From Rugosimonospora africana (lineage in GTDB: Bacteria > Actinomycetota > Actinomycetes > Mycobacteriales > Micromonosporaceae): a stretch of DNA of 64,000 bases. Shown here piece by piece: positions 16,717-25,133 of the stretch. Location: NCBI RefSeq assembly GCF_016862975.1, contig NZ_BONZ01000076.1, positions 52,020-116,019 on the forward strand, given 5' to 3'. Each line of letters starts with the position of its first letter. Within the stretch, counting starts at the first letter, position 1. A program made the translations under genes and the position numbers. Below the pieces are notes generated by a model. It was not told the origin of the DNA. It saw only the letters and a list, made by a program, of their open reading frames with translations, and ran no database searches.

Positions 16717-18053
16717 CCTGGTTCCGCCGCCTCACCCTGCGCGGCCGGCTGATCCTCATCGGCAGCGTGGGCCTCGCCGTCGGCCTGTTGCTGGGCGGCC
16801 TGTTGCTGGTCACCGTGCTGCGCTTCGTGCTGATCCGGGCGGTCGACGACGGGGCGCGCGGTACCGCCGCCGACATCGCGTCGCTGATCTCGGCCAAGGT
16901 GCTGGCCGACCCGATTCCCACCGCCGGTACCCAGTACATCCAGGTCCTCGATCAGCAGGACCGGATCCGTGCCGCCTCGGTCGGTGCCGACCGGTTGCGG
17001 CCGGTGCTGCACGGCGACGAACTGGCCAGGGCCCGGGCGGGGCGGGTGATCGTGGTGCCGGCGAACCGGATCGGGCTGACCGGAGAGCTGCGGGTGGTGG
17101 TCGCGCAGTCCGGCGGCGAGACGGTACTGGTCGCCGCGCCGGACCGGGACGTGCAGGAGAGCGTGCTCATCGTCCGGGACGTGTTGCTCATCGCGTACCC
17201 GCTGCTGGTCGGCGCGCTGGCCGGGCTGGCCTGGCACGTGGTGGGCTGGGCGCTGGCCCCGGTCGAGGTGCTGCGCCAGGGCGCCGAGGACATCAGCGCC
17301 GGCCAGGTCGGCCGGCTGCCGGTGCCGGAGGGCGACGACGAGGTGCATCGGCTCGGCCTGACCCTCAACCGCATGCTGGGTCGGCTGGACGCGGCCCGGC
17401 AGCGCCAGCGCGACTTCGTCGCCGATGCCGCGCACGAGCTGCGCAGCCCGATCGCGTCGCTGCGTACCCAGCTGGACGTCGCCGAGCACATCGGGGAGCC
17501 GGCCTCCATCCCTGACCTGGCGGTGGAGGTGGACCGGCTGAGCCGCCTGGTCGACGACCTGCTGCTGCTGGCCCGCGCGGAGGAGGGCGACCCCCGGTTG
17601 CGGCGCCGGGAACCGGTCGAGCTGACCGCACTCCTGCGCGACGTGGTACCGGCCGGCGCCCGGGTACCGGTGACCGTCGTGCCCGGCGATCCACAGTGGA
17701 CGATCGGTGATCCGGTGGCGCTCCGCCAGGTGATCGACAACCTGGTGACCAACGCGGTACGGCACGCGGCGTCCCGGGTCACGGTCGCGGCGGGCAGGTC
17801 GGCGGACCGGGTGGTGGTCACGATCACCGACGACGGGCCGGGCATCCCGCCGGGGGACCGGGACCGGGTCTTCGATCGGTTCACCCGGCTGGATGACGCC
17901 CGCGCCCGAGATTCCGGCGGAGCCGGCCTGGGCCTGGCGATCGTCCGCGAGCTGGTCCGGCTGCACAGCGGGACGATCACTCTCGGTGATGCCGCTCCGG
18001 GGCTGCGGGTGGCGGTCGCGTTCCAGCCGCGCCCGGAACCGGAGCCGGACTGA
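16713..18053 (+). CDS. Sensor histidine kinase with HAMP domain
   Basis: 446 residues. Two membrane helices, LILIGSVGLAVGLLLGGLLL (about 12-35) and a second near 150-175, flank an extracellular sensor region of about 110 residues. A HAMP segment follows (APVEVLRQGAEDI), then the H-box DAAHELRSPIASLR with the phospho-His, then N-box VIDNLVTNAVRHA, G1 DDGPGIPPGD, and G2 GGAGLGLAIV. The GTG at 16713 is supported by GGAGGG at 16700-16705 and by the mini-ORF overlap. It should phosphorylate the regulator encoded just upstream. The signal is unknown. Confidence 0.93.
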   Translation: MTWFRRLTLRGRLILIGSVGLAVGLLLGGLLLVTVLRFVLIRAVDDGARGTAADIASLISAKVLADPIPTAGTQYIQVLDQQDRIRAASVGADRLRPVLHGDELARARAGRVIVVPANRIGLTGELRVVVAQSGGETVLVAAPDRDVQESVLIVRDVLLIAYPLLVGALAGLAWHVVGWALAPVEVLRQGAEDISAGQVGRLPVPEGDDEVHRLGLTLNRMLGRLDAARQRQRDFVADAAHELRSPIASLRTQLDVAEHIGEPASIPDLAVEVDRLSRLVDDLLLLARAEEGDPRLRRREPVELTALLRDVVPAGARVPVTVVPGDPQWTIGDPVALRQVIDNLVTNAVRHAASRVTVAAGRSADRVVVTITDDGPGIPPGDRDRVFDRFTRLDDARARDSGGAGLGLAIVRELVRLHSGTITLGDAAPGLRVAVAFQPRPEPEPD

Positions 18054-18072
18054 GACCGGTCCGGCCGGCGGA

Positions 18073-18166
18073 TCAGGTGCGGCCAATCAGGCGCGGCGGG
18101 GTTTGCCGGCTGGCGGGTCAGACCCGGCGAGGATCGGGCGCCGCGGAATCAGGCCCGGGCGGGTCA
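18073..18166 (-). repeat. Reiterated stop-codon-containing motif after the TIGR03085 gene
   Basis: Read on the minus strand, the gene end GCGCCTGA (stop at 18164-18166) recurs as related CCTGA or TCTGA octamers with TGA at 18149-18151, 18118-18120, 18087-18089 and 18073-18075. The spacings are 15, 31, 31 and 14 bp. The region lies between convergent genes and has no other visible content. Confidence 0.6.
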
Positions 18167-18799
18167 GGCGCCGAACTTCGCCTCGCGTAGCCGGGTGGTC
18201 AGCTCCTCCGGCCCGGTCAGCTCCACCCGCGACGACCCCTGCCGGCCGGTGAGGAAGATCGCCAACTCGCCCGGGTCGCCGACCAGCCGGACCTCGGGCC
18301 CGGTACCGACCTGAAGCTGCCCGTACCCGGGGGCCACCACCTGTACCGAGGCCGGGAAGCCCCGCAGCGCCCGGCGGGCGGCGAGCGGCACCCCCTTCCA
18401 CAGCGCCTGGCAGTGCTGCCGTTCCAGCGCCCGGGGCTGCCAGTCCGGCTGGGCGCGGCGCACGTCCTCGTGGTGGATGAAGAATTCCGCCGTGTTCGCG
18501 GCGCGGTCGACCGGCCCGATGCCGGAGATCGGCGACCACGCCGGGGGATGCCGGATCGCGTCGATCACCTGATCGAACGGCCGGGCCGCCATCGCGGCCT
18601 GGACTCTCGCGGTGTGCCCGGCCAGCGACCGCAGCATGATCCCGGCCGCGGCGTCCGGCCGGCGTTCCCGGATCACGAGGTGGGCGGCCAGGTCGCGGGT
18701 CTGCCAGCCGGCGCAGAGCGTCGGCTGATCCGGTCCGAGCCGGACGAACAGGTCACACAGGCTCGCCCGCTCAGATCGGGCGTAATTGACCGCGGCCAC
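18164..18799 (-). CDS. TIGR03085-family metal-binding protein (DinB/mycothiol maleylpyruvate isomerase fold)
   Basis: 211 residues. The N-terminus (YARSERASLCDLFVRLGPDQPTLC, then GWQTRDLAAHLVIRERRPDA) and the central AEFFIHHEDVRRAQPDWQPR block are diagnostic of TIGR03085, actinobacterial proteins related to mycothiol-dependent maleylpyruvate isomerase. The conserved His residues (DLAAHL, FFIHHEDVRR) are those that bind metal in the DinB-like four-helix bundle. Substrate unknown; thiol-dependent transfer is inferred from the superfamily. GTG start at 18799. It is divergent from the ABC exporter genes. Confidence 0.88.
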   Translation of the reverse strand: MAAVNYARSERASLCDLFVRLGPDQPTLCAGWQTRDLAAHLVIRERRPDAAAGIMLRSLAGHTARVQAAMAARPFDQVIDAIRHPPAWSPISGIGPVDRAANTAEFFIHHEDVRRAQPDWQPRALERQHCQALWKGVPLAARRALRGFPASVQVVAPGYGQLQVGTGPEVRLVGDPGELAIFLTGRQGSSRVELTGPEELTTRLREAKFGA

Positions 18800-18956
18800 C
18801 CGTCGAGCTTAGGCCCTGCCGGCAGGCTTTGCGCCGACCTGCGGCGGGCGCTGCGCCGACCCGCGGGCAGGGCGTTGCGCCAGCAGTGAACCGCGTTGCG
18901 CCGAGGTTACGCGATGCCGTAATACTGTAACGGCCGTAAGCGGGGGAGGTACTGAC

Positions 18957-20702
18957 ATGCTCGGTCGCGGGCTGCGACTGTTGGGGCGGGCTATTCGGGA
19001 CGAACCTGGCATGTTCCTCTTCGGGGTGCTGGGTAGCAGCCTGTTCGCGATCATGACGGTGGCCAGTGCGTACGTCGTTGGCGCCGTGGTCGGGCGGGTC
19101 GCCGTACCGGCCTTCTCCGCGCACCGGGTGGTCGCCGGCAGCCTCGCCCTGGGTGCCGCTCTGATCATCGCGGTCTCGATACTCAAGGTGATCGGTGTCT
19201 TCGGCCGCCGGCTCGGCGCCGGCCGGATGCAGTTCAACCTGGAGGCGCGGTACCGGCGCCAGGTCACCCGCCGGTACCTGGACCTGCCGATCGCCTGGCA
19301 CCAGCGGCACGCCACCGGCGTCCTGCTCTCCAACGCCAACGCGGACATCGAGGCCGCCTGGTACCCGATCGCGCCGTTCCCGTTCGCGGTCGGCGCCATC
19401 GTCATGCTGGTCGCAGCGGTGGTCTCGCTGTTGCTGGTGGACTGGGTGCTGGCCCTGGTCGGCATCGCGCTGTTCCCGCTGCTGTTCGGTGTCAACGTGC
19501 TCTACTCCCGGTCGGTGAGCGGCCGGGTGACCCGCGCTCAGCAACTGCGCGCCGAGGTCAGCGCGGTGGCGCACGAGAGCTTCGACGGCGCGCTGGTGGT
19601 CAAGGCGATGGGTCGCGAGGAGTCGGAGACCCGCCGGTTCGCGGAGCGGGTCGACCAACTGCGCGACGCGATGATCTCCGTCGGCCGGGTGCGTGGCCTG
19701 TTCGACCCGGTACTGAACGCGCTGCCCACCCTCGGCACCGTCGCCGTGCTGCTGGTCGGCGCGCTGCGACTGCGCTCCGGAGCGATCAACATCGGCGACG
19801 TGGTGAGCGTGTCGTTCCTGTTCACCGTGCTGGGCTTCCCGGTCCAGGCGATCGGGTACGTGCTGGCCGAGCTGCCCCGCTCGGTGGTCGGCTGGGAGCG
19901 GGTGCAGCGGGTACTCACCGCCTCGGGCGACATGGTGTACGGCGCCGAGAGCCGCCCCGCGGCCGGCGCGACGGCGCTGCGCTTCGACCGGGTCGACTTC
20001 GCGTACAGCGACGGACCACCGGTGCTCCAGGACGTCAGCTTCGAGGTGCCGGTCGGGCGGACCGTCGCCCTGGTCGGCCCCACGGGTTCCGGCAAGTCGA
20101 CGATCGCCTCGCTGGCCGCCCGGCTGGTCGACCCCGACTCGGGCACCGTGACGCTGGACGGCCGGCCGCTGCCGGAGCTGTCCGCCGCCGCGCTGGCCGG
20201 CTCGGTGGCGCTGGTGCCCCAGGTGCCGTTCGTGTTCGACGACACGGTACGCGGAAATGTCACCCTCGACCGGGGCGACATCGACGACGCCGAGGTCTGG
20301 CAGGCACTGCGGCTGGCCCAGGCGGACGGCTTCGTGGCCGCGCTGCCAGACAGCCTGAACACGGCGGTCGGCGAGCGGGGCACCTCGCTGTCCGGCGGCC
20401 AGCGCCAGCGGCTCACCCTGGCCCGGGCCCTGGCCGGGCGCCCCGGGATGCTGATCCTCGACGACGCGACCAGCGCGGTCGACCCGCGGGTGGAATCGGC
20501 GATCCTGGGCGCGCTGCGGACCGCCGAACAGGCCAGCTCGGTGCTGGTGGTCGCGTACCGGCGGGCCACCATCGCCCTGGCCGACGAGGTGATCTATCTC
20601 GAGCAGGGCCGGGTGATCGCCCGCGGCACCCATGCCGAGTTGTTGGACACGGTGCCCGGGTACGCCGCCCTGGTCCGGGCGTACGAGCAGGTGGAGGCAT
20701 GA
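18957..20702 (+). CDS. ABC exporter half-transporter, degenerate-site partner
   Basis: 581 residues: six-helix transmembrane domain (1-330) fused to an ATPase domain. Walker A GPTGSGKST and signature LSGGQRQR are canonical, but Walker B ends in LILDDATSAVD (Asp where the catalytic Glu normally stands) and the H-loop His is missing (VVAYRRATIALAD). Its Walker sites therefore form the degenerate ATP site, completed by the variant signature of the next gene. GGGGGAGG lies upstream of the ATG. The stop overlaps the next gene (ATGA), and the two proteins should form a heterodimeric exporter. Substrate unknown; multidrug or lipid export is typical. Confidence 0.93.
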   Translation: MLGRGLRLLGRAIRDEPGMFLFGVLGSSLFAIMTVASAYVVGAVVGRVAVPAFSAHRVVAGSLALGAALIIAVSILKVIGVFGRRLGAGRMQFNLEARYRRQVTRRYLDLPIAWHQRHATGVLLSNANADIEAAWYPIAPFPFAVGAIVMLVAAVVSLLLVDWVLALVGIALFPLLFGVNVLYSRSVSGRVTRAQQLRAEVSAVAHESFDGALVVKAMGREESETRRFAERVDQLRDAMISVGRVRGLFDPVLNALPTLGTVAVLLVGALRLRSGAINIGDVVSVSFLFTVLGFPVQAIGYVLAELPRSVVGWERVQRVLTASGDMVYGAESRPAAGATALRFDRVDFAYSDGPPVLQDVSFEVPVGRTVALVGPTGSGKSTIASLAARLVDPDSGTVTLDGRPLPELSAAALAGSVALVPQVPFVFDDTVRGNVTLDRGDIDDAEVWQALRLAQADGFVAALPDSLNTAVGERGTSLSGGQRQRLTLARALAGRPGMLILDDATSAVDPRVESAILGALRTAEQASSVLVVAYRRATIALADEVIYLEQGRVIARGTHAELLDTVPGYAALVRAYEQVEA

Positions 20703-22483
20703 CCAAAAAGGTGGGCGCGCTGCGCCGGGGACTGGCCATGTCACCGCAGTTGCGCCGGGGGTTCGCCGGCACGATCGCGCTCGGTCTGGTCGGGACGGCC
20801 GGGCGGGTTGTCGCCCCGGTCGCGGTCCAGCAGGGGATTGACGGCGGCCTCGAAGCGCCGGGCGGCCCCGACTTGAACCGGATCGTGTCCATCGTCGCGA
20901 TCACCGTGGCGATCCTGGTGATCACCACGCTCGCCGGGTACTGGATGAACGTCCGGCTCTACGTCACCAGCGAGACCGCGCTCGCCGAGGTCCGCACCAG
21001 CACCTTCCGGCACATCCACGACCTGTCGATGCTGCACCAGCAGTCCGAGCGGCGCGGGTCGATGGTGTCGCGGGTGACCACCGACATCGACCAGATCAGC
21101 CAGTTCCTCCAGTACAGCGGCGTGAACCTGCTGCTGTCCACCGGGCAACTGCTGGTCACGACCGTGGTCATGGTCGTCTACTCCTGGCAGTTGACCCTCG
21201 TGGTCTACCTCGCGTTCGCGCCGATGATCCTGGCCGTCCGGTGGTTCCAGCGGCGGCTGTCGGTCCTGTTCGGCGACGTGCGGGTGGCGGTCGGCGCGAT
21301 GCTCGCGGCCATCGCGGAGAGCGTGGTCGGGGCGAGCGTGATCCGGGCGTACGGGATCCGGGAGCGCACCGCGCGGCGGCTGGACGCCACCATCGAGGGG
21401 AACCGGCGGGCCGAGTACCGGTCCCAGCGGATGTCCGTGTTCGGCAGCCAGTTCGGTGAGCTGTCCGCTGCCGTGGCCACGGCCGGCACGGTCGTCGTCG
21501 GTACCGCGCTCGGGGTCGGTGGCCACGGGGTGACCCTGGGACGGCTGACCGCGTTCCTGTTCCTGGTGGTGCTGTTCATCCAGCCGGTACAGACCATGAC
21601 CGAGGTGATCAGCCAGGCGCAGAACGCGATCGCGGGCTGGCGACGGGTACTGGACATCCAGGACGTGGAGCCGGACGTCGCCGACCCGGGCACCGGCGGG
21701 GTACAGCTGCCGGCCGGTCCCCTGGAGGTGCACTTCCAGGACGTCTCGTTCGCGTACCCGGGCGGGCCCGACGTCCTGACGAAGGTAGATCTCAAGATCC
21801 CGGCACGGCGCCGGGTCGCGGTCGTCGGCGAGACCGGCAGTGGCAAGACCACGCTGGCCAAGCTGCTGACCCGGCTCATGGATCCGACCCGGGGCCAGGT
21901 GCTGGTGGGCGGCGAGACGCTGACCGGCGTCCGCTTCGACAGCCTGCGCCGGCGAGTGGTCATGGTGCCCCAGGACGGCTTCCTGTTCGACGCGACCGTC
22001 GCCGACAACGTGCGGTTCGGCCGGCCGGAGCTGACCGACGAGCACGTCGGCACCGCGTTCGCCGAGCTGGGTCTGGCGGACTGGCTCGACGGGCTGCCAC
22101 ACGGCCTCGCCACCGAGGTGGGCGAGCGGGGCGAGGCGCTGTCGGTGGGGGAGCGGCAGCTGGTCGCGCTCGCCCGCGCGTACCTGGCCGACCCGGACGT
22201 GCTGGTACTCGACGAGGCGACCAGTGCGGTCGACCCGGCGACCGAGGTACGGCTCCAGCGCACGCTGGACGCGGTGACCCGGGGGCGTACCACGGTCGCG
22301 ATCGCGCACCGGCTGTCCACGGCGGAGGGCGCCGACGAGGTCATCGTGGTGGACGCCGGCCGGGTGGTGCAGCGCGGACCGCACGCGACGCTGCTGCGCG
22401 AGTCGGGCTCGGTGTACGCCAAGCTCTACGCGTCCTGGCTGGAGCAGACCCGGGCCGACGGGATGTCGACGTCGGGCACCTGA
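20699..22483 (+). CDS. ABC exporter half-transporter, catalytic-site partner
   Basis: 594 residues with the same six-helix plus ATPase layout. Walker A GETGSGKTT, Walker B VLVLDEATSAVD with catalytic Glu, and the H-loop VAIAHRLST are all canonical, but the signature is LSVGERQ instead of LSGGQ. Combined with its neighbour this gives one competent ATP site (this Walker A/B plus neighbour LSGGQ) and one impaired site, the hallmark of asymmetric exporters such as TM287/288 or BmrCD. It is translationally coupled to the upstream half-transporter. Confidence 0.94.
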   Translation: MTKKVGALRRGLAMSPQLRRGFAGTIALGLVGTAGRVVAPVAVQQGIDGGLEAPGGPDLNRIVSIVAITVAILVITTLAGYWMNVRLYVTSETALAEVRTSTFRHIHDLSMLHQQSERRGSMVSRVTTDIDQISQFLQYSGVNLLLSTGQLLVTTVVMVVYSWQLTLVVYLAFAPMILAVRWFQRRLSVLFGDVRVAVGAMLAAIAESVVGASVIRAYGIRERTARRLDATIEGNRRAEYRSQRMSVFGSQFGELSAAVATAGTVVVGTALGVGGHGVTLGRLTAFLFLVVLFIQPVQTMTEVISQAQNAIAGWRRVLDIQDVEPDVADPGTGGVQLPAGPLEVHFQDVSFAYPGGPDVLTKVDLKIPARRRVAVVGETGSGKTTLAKLLTRLMDPTRGQVLVGGETLTGVRFDSLRRRVVMVPQDGFLFDATVADNVRFGRPELTDEHVGTAFAELGLADWLDGLPHGLATEVGERGEALSVGERQLVALARAYLADPDVLVLDEATSAVDPATEVRLQRTLDAVTRGRTTVAIAHRLSTAEGADEVIVVDAGRVVQRGPHATLLRESGSVYAKLYASWLEQTRADGMSTSGT

Positions 22484-22496
22484 CCCCACCGCTCCG

Positions 22497-22529
22497 TCTA
22501 CGCGAGGTGGACTTCTACGCGAGGTGGAC
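22497..22529 (-). repeat. 17-bp-period duplication of the DoxX gene 3' end
   Basis: The 16-nt sequence TCTACGCGAGGTGGAC occurs at 22497-22512 and 22514-22529. The second copy contains the last codons and stop of the minus-strand DoxX gene; the first lies immediately beyond the stop. Confidence 0.85.
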
Positions 22530-22856
22530 GGTGAGCGTGGCCAGGCAGAGTCCGAAGTACACGACCCAGGCGCCGAGGCGGTAGTTGCCCGCCCGCACGT
22601 GTGCACCGAGCGCGACGACGAAGTAGAGCACCAGACCGGCCGCGGCGAGCGTACCCAGGATCGGCACGACGAAGCCGGCCAGCAATCCGAGGGCACCGGC
22701 GCCCAGGAGGATGCCCAACGGCCGTACCCATGAGCGGGGTATCCGGTTCCGGTCCGCTTCCTTCTTCGGATAGGCGTGTCCGATCAGGTTGGCGACCGCG
22801 GCCGATCCGGTGAAGGCGACGGCGAGCAGGGTCAGCGTGAGGTAGGCGGTAAACAT
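22515..22856 (-). CDS. DoxX-family membrane protein
   Basis: 113 residues, four hydrophobic segments starting with MFTAYLTLTLLAVAFTGSAA. The RPLGILLGAGALGLLAG block and the final GAWVVYFGLCLATLTVHLA helix fit DoxX-like quinone-associated membrane proteins. The ATG at 22856 is chosen over upstream codons because TGGAG lies eight bases before it and hydrophobicity starts there. A strong ECF41-type promoter lies 50 bp upstream and the ECF41 sigma gene directly precedes it, so it is the likely target gene of that sigma factor. Biochemical role unknown; redox or membrane-stress function is inferred. Confidence 0.82.
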   Translation of the reverse strand: MFTAYLTLTLLAVAFTGSAAVANLIGHAYPKKEADRNRIPRSWVRPLGILLGAGALGLLAGFVVPILGTLAAAGLVLYFVVALGAHVRAGNYRLGAWVVYFGLCLATLTVHLA

Positions 22857-22905
22857 CGGTGGCTCCAGATCCGTGAGAGGCGGCGGCTGATTGGTCGCCC
22901 CCACG

Positions 22906-22932
22906 GACGGTGCGCCGTGCCGATGTGTGACA
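22906..22932 (-). promoter_or_regulatory. ECF41-type promoter of the DoxX gene
   Basis: On the minus strand TGTCACA (22932-22926) and CGTC (22909-22906) are separated by exactly 16 bp. This matches the motif described for group ECF41 sigma factors as I know it. Transcription would start near 22899, about 40 nt before the DoxX ATG. The ECF41 sigma gene ends at 22954, directly upstream. Confidence 0.75.
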
Positions 22933-22953
22933 TGGCGCTTGCGGGAGATCGGG

Positions 22954-23832
22954 TCAGACGATGATGCCGGTCAGCTTCTGCGGATTACTGACGACGTGCA
23001 CCGTCTGAACCGCTCCGTCGACCGAGTGCAGGATCATCGCCAGTACCGGCGTCGCGCCCGAGCTGACGACGATGCCCGGGGCTCCGTTGACCTGCCGCAC
23101 CTGGGCGCTCGAGTCCGCCGGTCGCTGCCGGGACAGGACGACGATCGCCCGGGCGACGAGCCGCGACCCGTGGACCGGCTTGCGCGGCGCTCCGGTCAGG
23201 CCGCCGCCGTCGCTCACCATCGTCACGTCCGGGGCCAGGACCTTCATCAACCCGGCGATGTCGCCGTCGGTACAGGCGGCTAGGAACCGCTCCGTGACCG
23301 TCCGCTGGGTCACGGGATCGGTGTCGTACCGGCGTCGATGGCTCTCGACCGCCTGCCTGGCCCGGTGCCCGAGCTGCCGTACCGCCGGCTCCCCGCGCCC
23401 CAGCAGCCGCGCGATCTCGGTGTACCGGTACCCGAACGCCTCTTTCAGCACGAAGACCGCACGTTCCAGCGGAGACAGCGTCTCCAGGACGACCAGCAGC
23501 GCGGTGGAGACGGATTCGGCCCGAACCACGTCGTCGGCCACATCCGGCCGGGTGAGCAGTGGTTCGGGAAGCCACGGGCCGACGTACAACTCCCGCCGTG
23601 CCCGGGCGCTGCGCAGCTGATCGATCGCCAACCGGATCGTCGTCCGGACCAGGAAGGCTTCCGGATCCTCGACCGCGGCCCGCTCGACGCGGCTCCATCG
23701 CAGCCACGCGTCCTGCACCACGTCCTCGGCTTCCGTGACGCTGCCCAGCATGCGGTATGCGATGGCGTACAGCAGTCCGCGGTGCTCCGTGAAGGACTGC
23801 TCGTGCCGCTCACTCGTCGTCTCCCGGGTCAC
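22954..23832 (-). CDS. sigJ: ECF41-group (SigJ-like) RNA polymerase sigma factor
   Basis: 292 residues. Sigma2 region (FTEHRGLLYAIAYRMLGSVTEAEDVVQDAWLRW), then the WLPEPLL motif in the linker, then sigma4 (LSPLERAVFVLKEAFGYRYTEIARLLGRGEPAVRQ), then a SnoaL-like C-terminal domain of about 115 residues ending in VSNPQKLTGI. The WLPEP linker motif and NPxKL tail identify group ECF41, in which the C-terminal domain replaces an anti-sigma factor and tunes activity. No anti-sigma gene is nearby, consistent with this. GTG start. The DoxX gene downstream carries a matching promoter. The signal is unknown. Confidence 0.92.
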   Translation of the reverse strand: MTRETTSERHEQSFTEHRGLLYAIAYRMLGSVTEAEDVVQDAWLRWSRVERAAVEDPEAFLVRTTIRLAIDQLRSARARRELYVGPWLPEPLLTRPDVADDVVRAESVSTALLVVLETLSPLERAVFVLKEAFGYRYTEIARLLGRGEPAVRQLGHRARQAVESHRRRYDTDPVTQRTVTERFLAACTDGDIAGLMKVLAPDVTMVSDGGGLTGAPRKPVHGSRLVARAIVVLSRQRPADSSAQVRQVNGAPGIVVSSGATPVLAMILHSVDGAVQTVHVVSNPQKLTGIIV

Positions 23833-23921
23833 CCACCGATGGTCCGCGATGCTCGCGGGACTGTCATCCTCGCCGGAGGCGAGGTCCGGCTATTTCGGTC
23901 GCCCGCCCAGGTCGTTGACGG

Positions 23922-23927
23922 TAGCGT
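23922..23927 (+). promoter_or_regulatory. -10 hexamer (TAGCGT) of the YqeY-like gene, leaderless
   Basis: TAGCGT ends seven bases before the GTG at 23935. No Shine-Dalgarno sequence is seen, so translation probably begins at the 5' end of the mRNA. Confidence 0.45.
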
Positions 23928-23934
23928 CCCCGCC

Positions 23935-24315
23935 GTGTCAGGTGAGATCACGCCGGAGCCCACCGTCCCGCTCCGGGAGCGGCTGCGCGCCGCGCTTCCG
24001 ATTGCCATGAAGGCCCGCGATCGGGTCGCGGTCACGGTTCTGCGCTCGACGCTGGCGGCGCTGGACAACGCGGAGGCGGTCGACCGGCCGGCCGCGATCG
24101 ACGAACAGCTGGCGATCGAGCAGATCCCGGTCGGTGTCGGCGCGGCCGAGGTTGAGCGGCTGGTACTCACGCCGGAGCAGGTGGAGAGCATCGTGCGGGC
24201 CGAGCTGACCGAGCGCGAGACGGCCGCCCGCCAGTACGAGGTGGCCGGCCGGCCGGAGCGGGCCGAGCAGTTGCGCTCGGAGGCCGCCGTACTGTCGGCG
24301 CACCTGGCCGGCTGA
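23935..24315 (+). CDS. GatB/YqeY-domain protein
   Basis: 126 residues. The opening PLRERLRAALPIAMKARDRVAVTVLRSTLAALDNAEAV is the helical YqeY motif (LR..L..AMK.RD...V..LR). The C-terminal part (LTPEQVESIVRAELTERETAARQYEVAGRPERAEQLRSE) matches the tRNA-amidotransferase-related tail, giving an all-helical protein. The central segment is somewhat unlike Bacillus YqeY, and role is unknown beyond possible tRNA association. GTG 23935 is chosen from the -10 box spacing. It converges with the methyltransferase, whose stop is only three bases away. Confidence 0.82.
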   Translation: MSGEITPEPTVPLRERLRAALPIAMKARDRVAVTVLRSTLAALDNAEAVDRPAAIDEQLAIEQIPVGVGAAEVERLVLTPEQVESIVRAELTERETAARQYEVAGRPERAEQLRSEAAVLSAHLAG

Positions 24316-24318
24316 CGC

Positions 24319-25059
24319 TCAGGGCTTCGCGTACACGCTGAGCGCGAACCTCGCCGCCCGGTACCGCTTGCCGCCCGGCCGGGGCAGGTCGCGCAGCAGG
24401 TCGATCGCCGGTACCACCTGCCGCTCCCAGGCGTCCTCGTCCAGCCCCCACAGGTACGAGAAGACCCGCTCCTCCAGCCGGTCGGCGACGTCGTCCGGGG
24501 ATTCCTCGAAGGACACCTTGCCGGTCATCGTGTCGGCCACCGACCGCAGCCGGGCAACCCTGGCCGCGTCGAGGATCGCCAGCTCCGAGTCGGGTCGCCG
24601 GGCGCGCAGCCGGGCCAGGGGCCGCAGCGCCTCCTCGATGTCGTCCGGGTCGTGTACCGACCGCCCGTGCACGATGACCAGCCGGCCCTCGGGTACCAGC
24701 ACCCGGGCCGCCTCGGCGACCGCCAACCGCAGGTCGTCGACCAGGTGCAGTACGGCGGCGATCACCACGTTGCCCACCGAGCCGGTGGCGATCGGCAGTG
24801 CGAGGGCGTCGGCGCGCACCACGCGGCCGGGCAGGCGTTCCCGCGCCACGGTGAGCATCGGGGCGGACAGGTCGAGGCCGACCACCGGATGCCCGCGGGC
24901 GAACAGCTCGGCTCCGATCAACCCGGTGCCCACGCCGACCTCCAGCACCGGACCCGGCGCCAGCCAGCGGTGTACGTCCATGCCGATCTGCCGGCCGCGG
25001 GCCGGCCCGCCGCGGGTGGCGTCGTACCGGCTGGCTACCCGGTCGAACGGTACGGGCAC
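24319..25059 (-). CDS. Class I SAM-dependent methyltransferase
   Basis: 246 residues. Motif I is PVLEVGVGTGLIGAELFARG, followed by VVGLDLSAPML (acidic residue at the end of strand 2) and VVRADALALPIATGSV; the VLVPEGRLVIVHG block is motif post-III. This is the UbiE/COQ5 type 11 methyltransferase fold. Substrate unknown. GTG 25059 is preferred: TACCCT on the minus strand ends six bases upstream and the preceding codons do not fit the family. It lies 74 bp downstream of the TetR gene on the same strand but has its own promoter-like hexamer. Confidence 0.87.
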   Translation of the reverse strand: MPVPFDRVASRYDATRGGPARGRQIGMDVHRWLAPGPVLEVGVGTGLIGAELFARGHPVVGLDLSAPMLTVARERLPGRVVRADALALPIATGSVGNVVIAAVLHLVDDLRLAVAEAARVLVPEGRLVIVHGRSVHDPDDIEEALRPLARLRARRPDSELAILDAARVARLRSVADTMTGKVSFEESPDDVADRLEERVFSYLWGLDEDAWERQVVPAIDLLRDLPRPGGKRYRAARFALSVYAKP

Positions 25060-25133
25060 GGGTTCAGGGTACGCGCACACCGGCGCCGACCAGGAGTCAT
25101 TCACCTGGGTCACTGCATCGGGCGTACTGCGGA

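Noticed and set aside
23338..23934. Long 5' extension of the YqeY-like gene
   Set aside because: This part is antisense to the sigma factor gene, and the -10 hexamer places the start at 23935.
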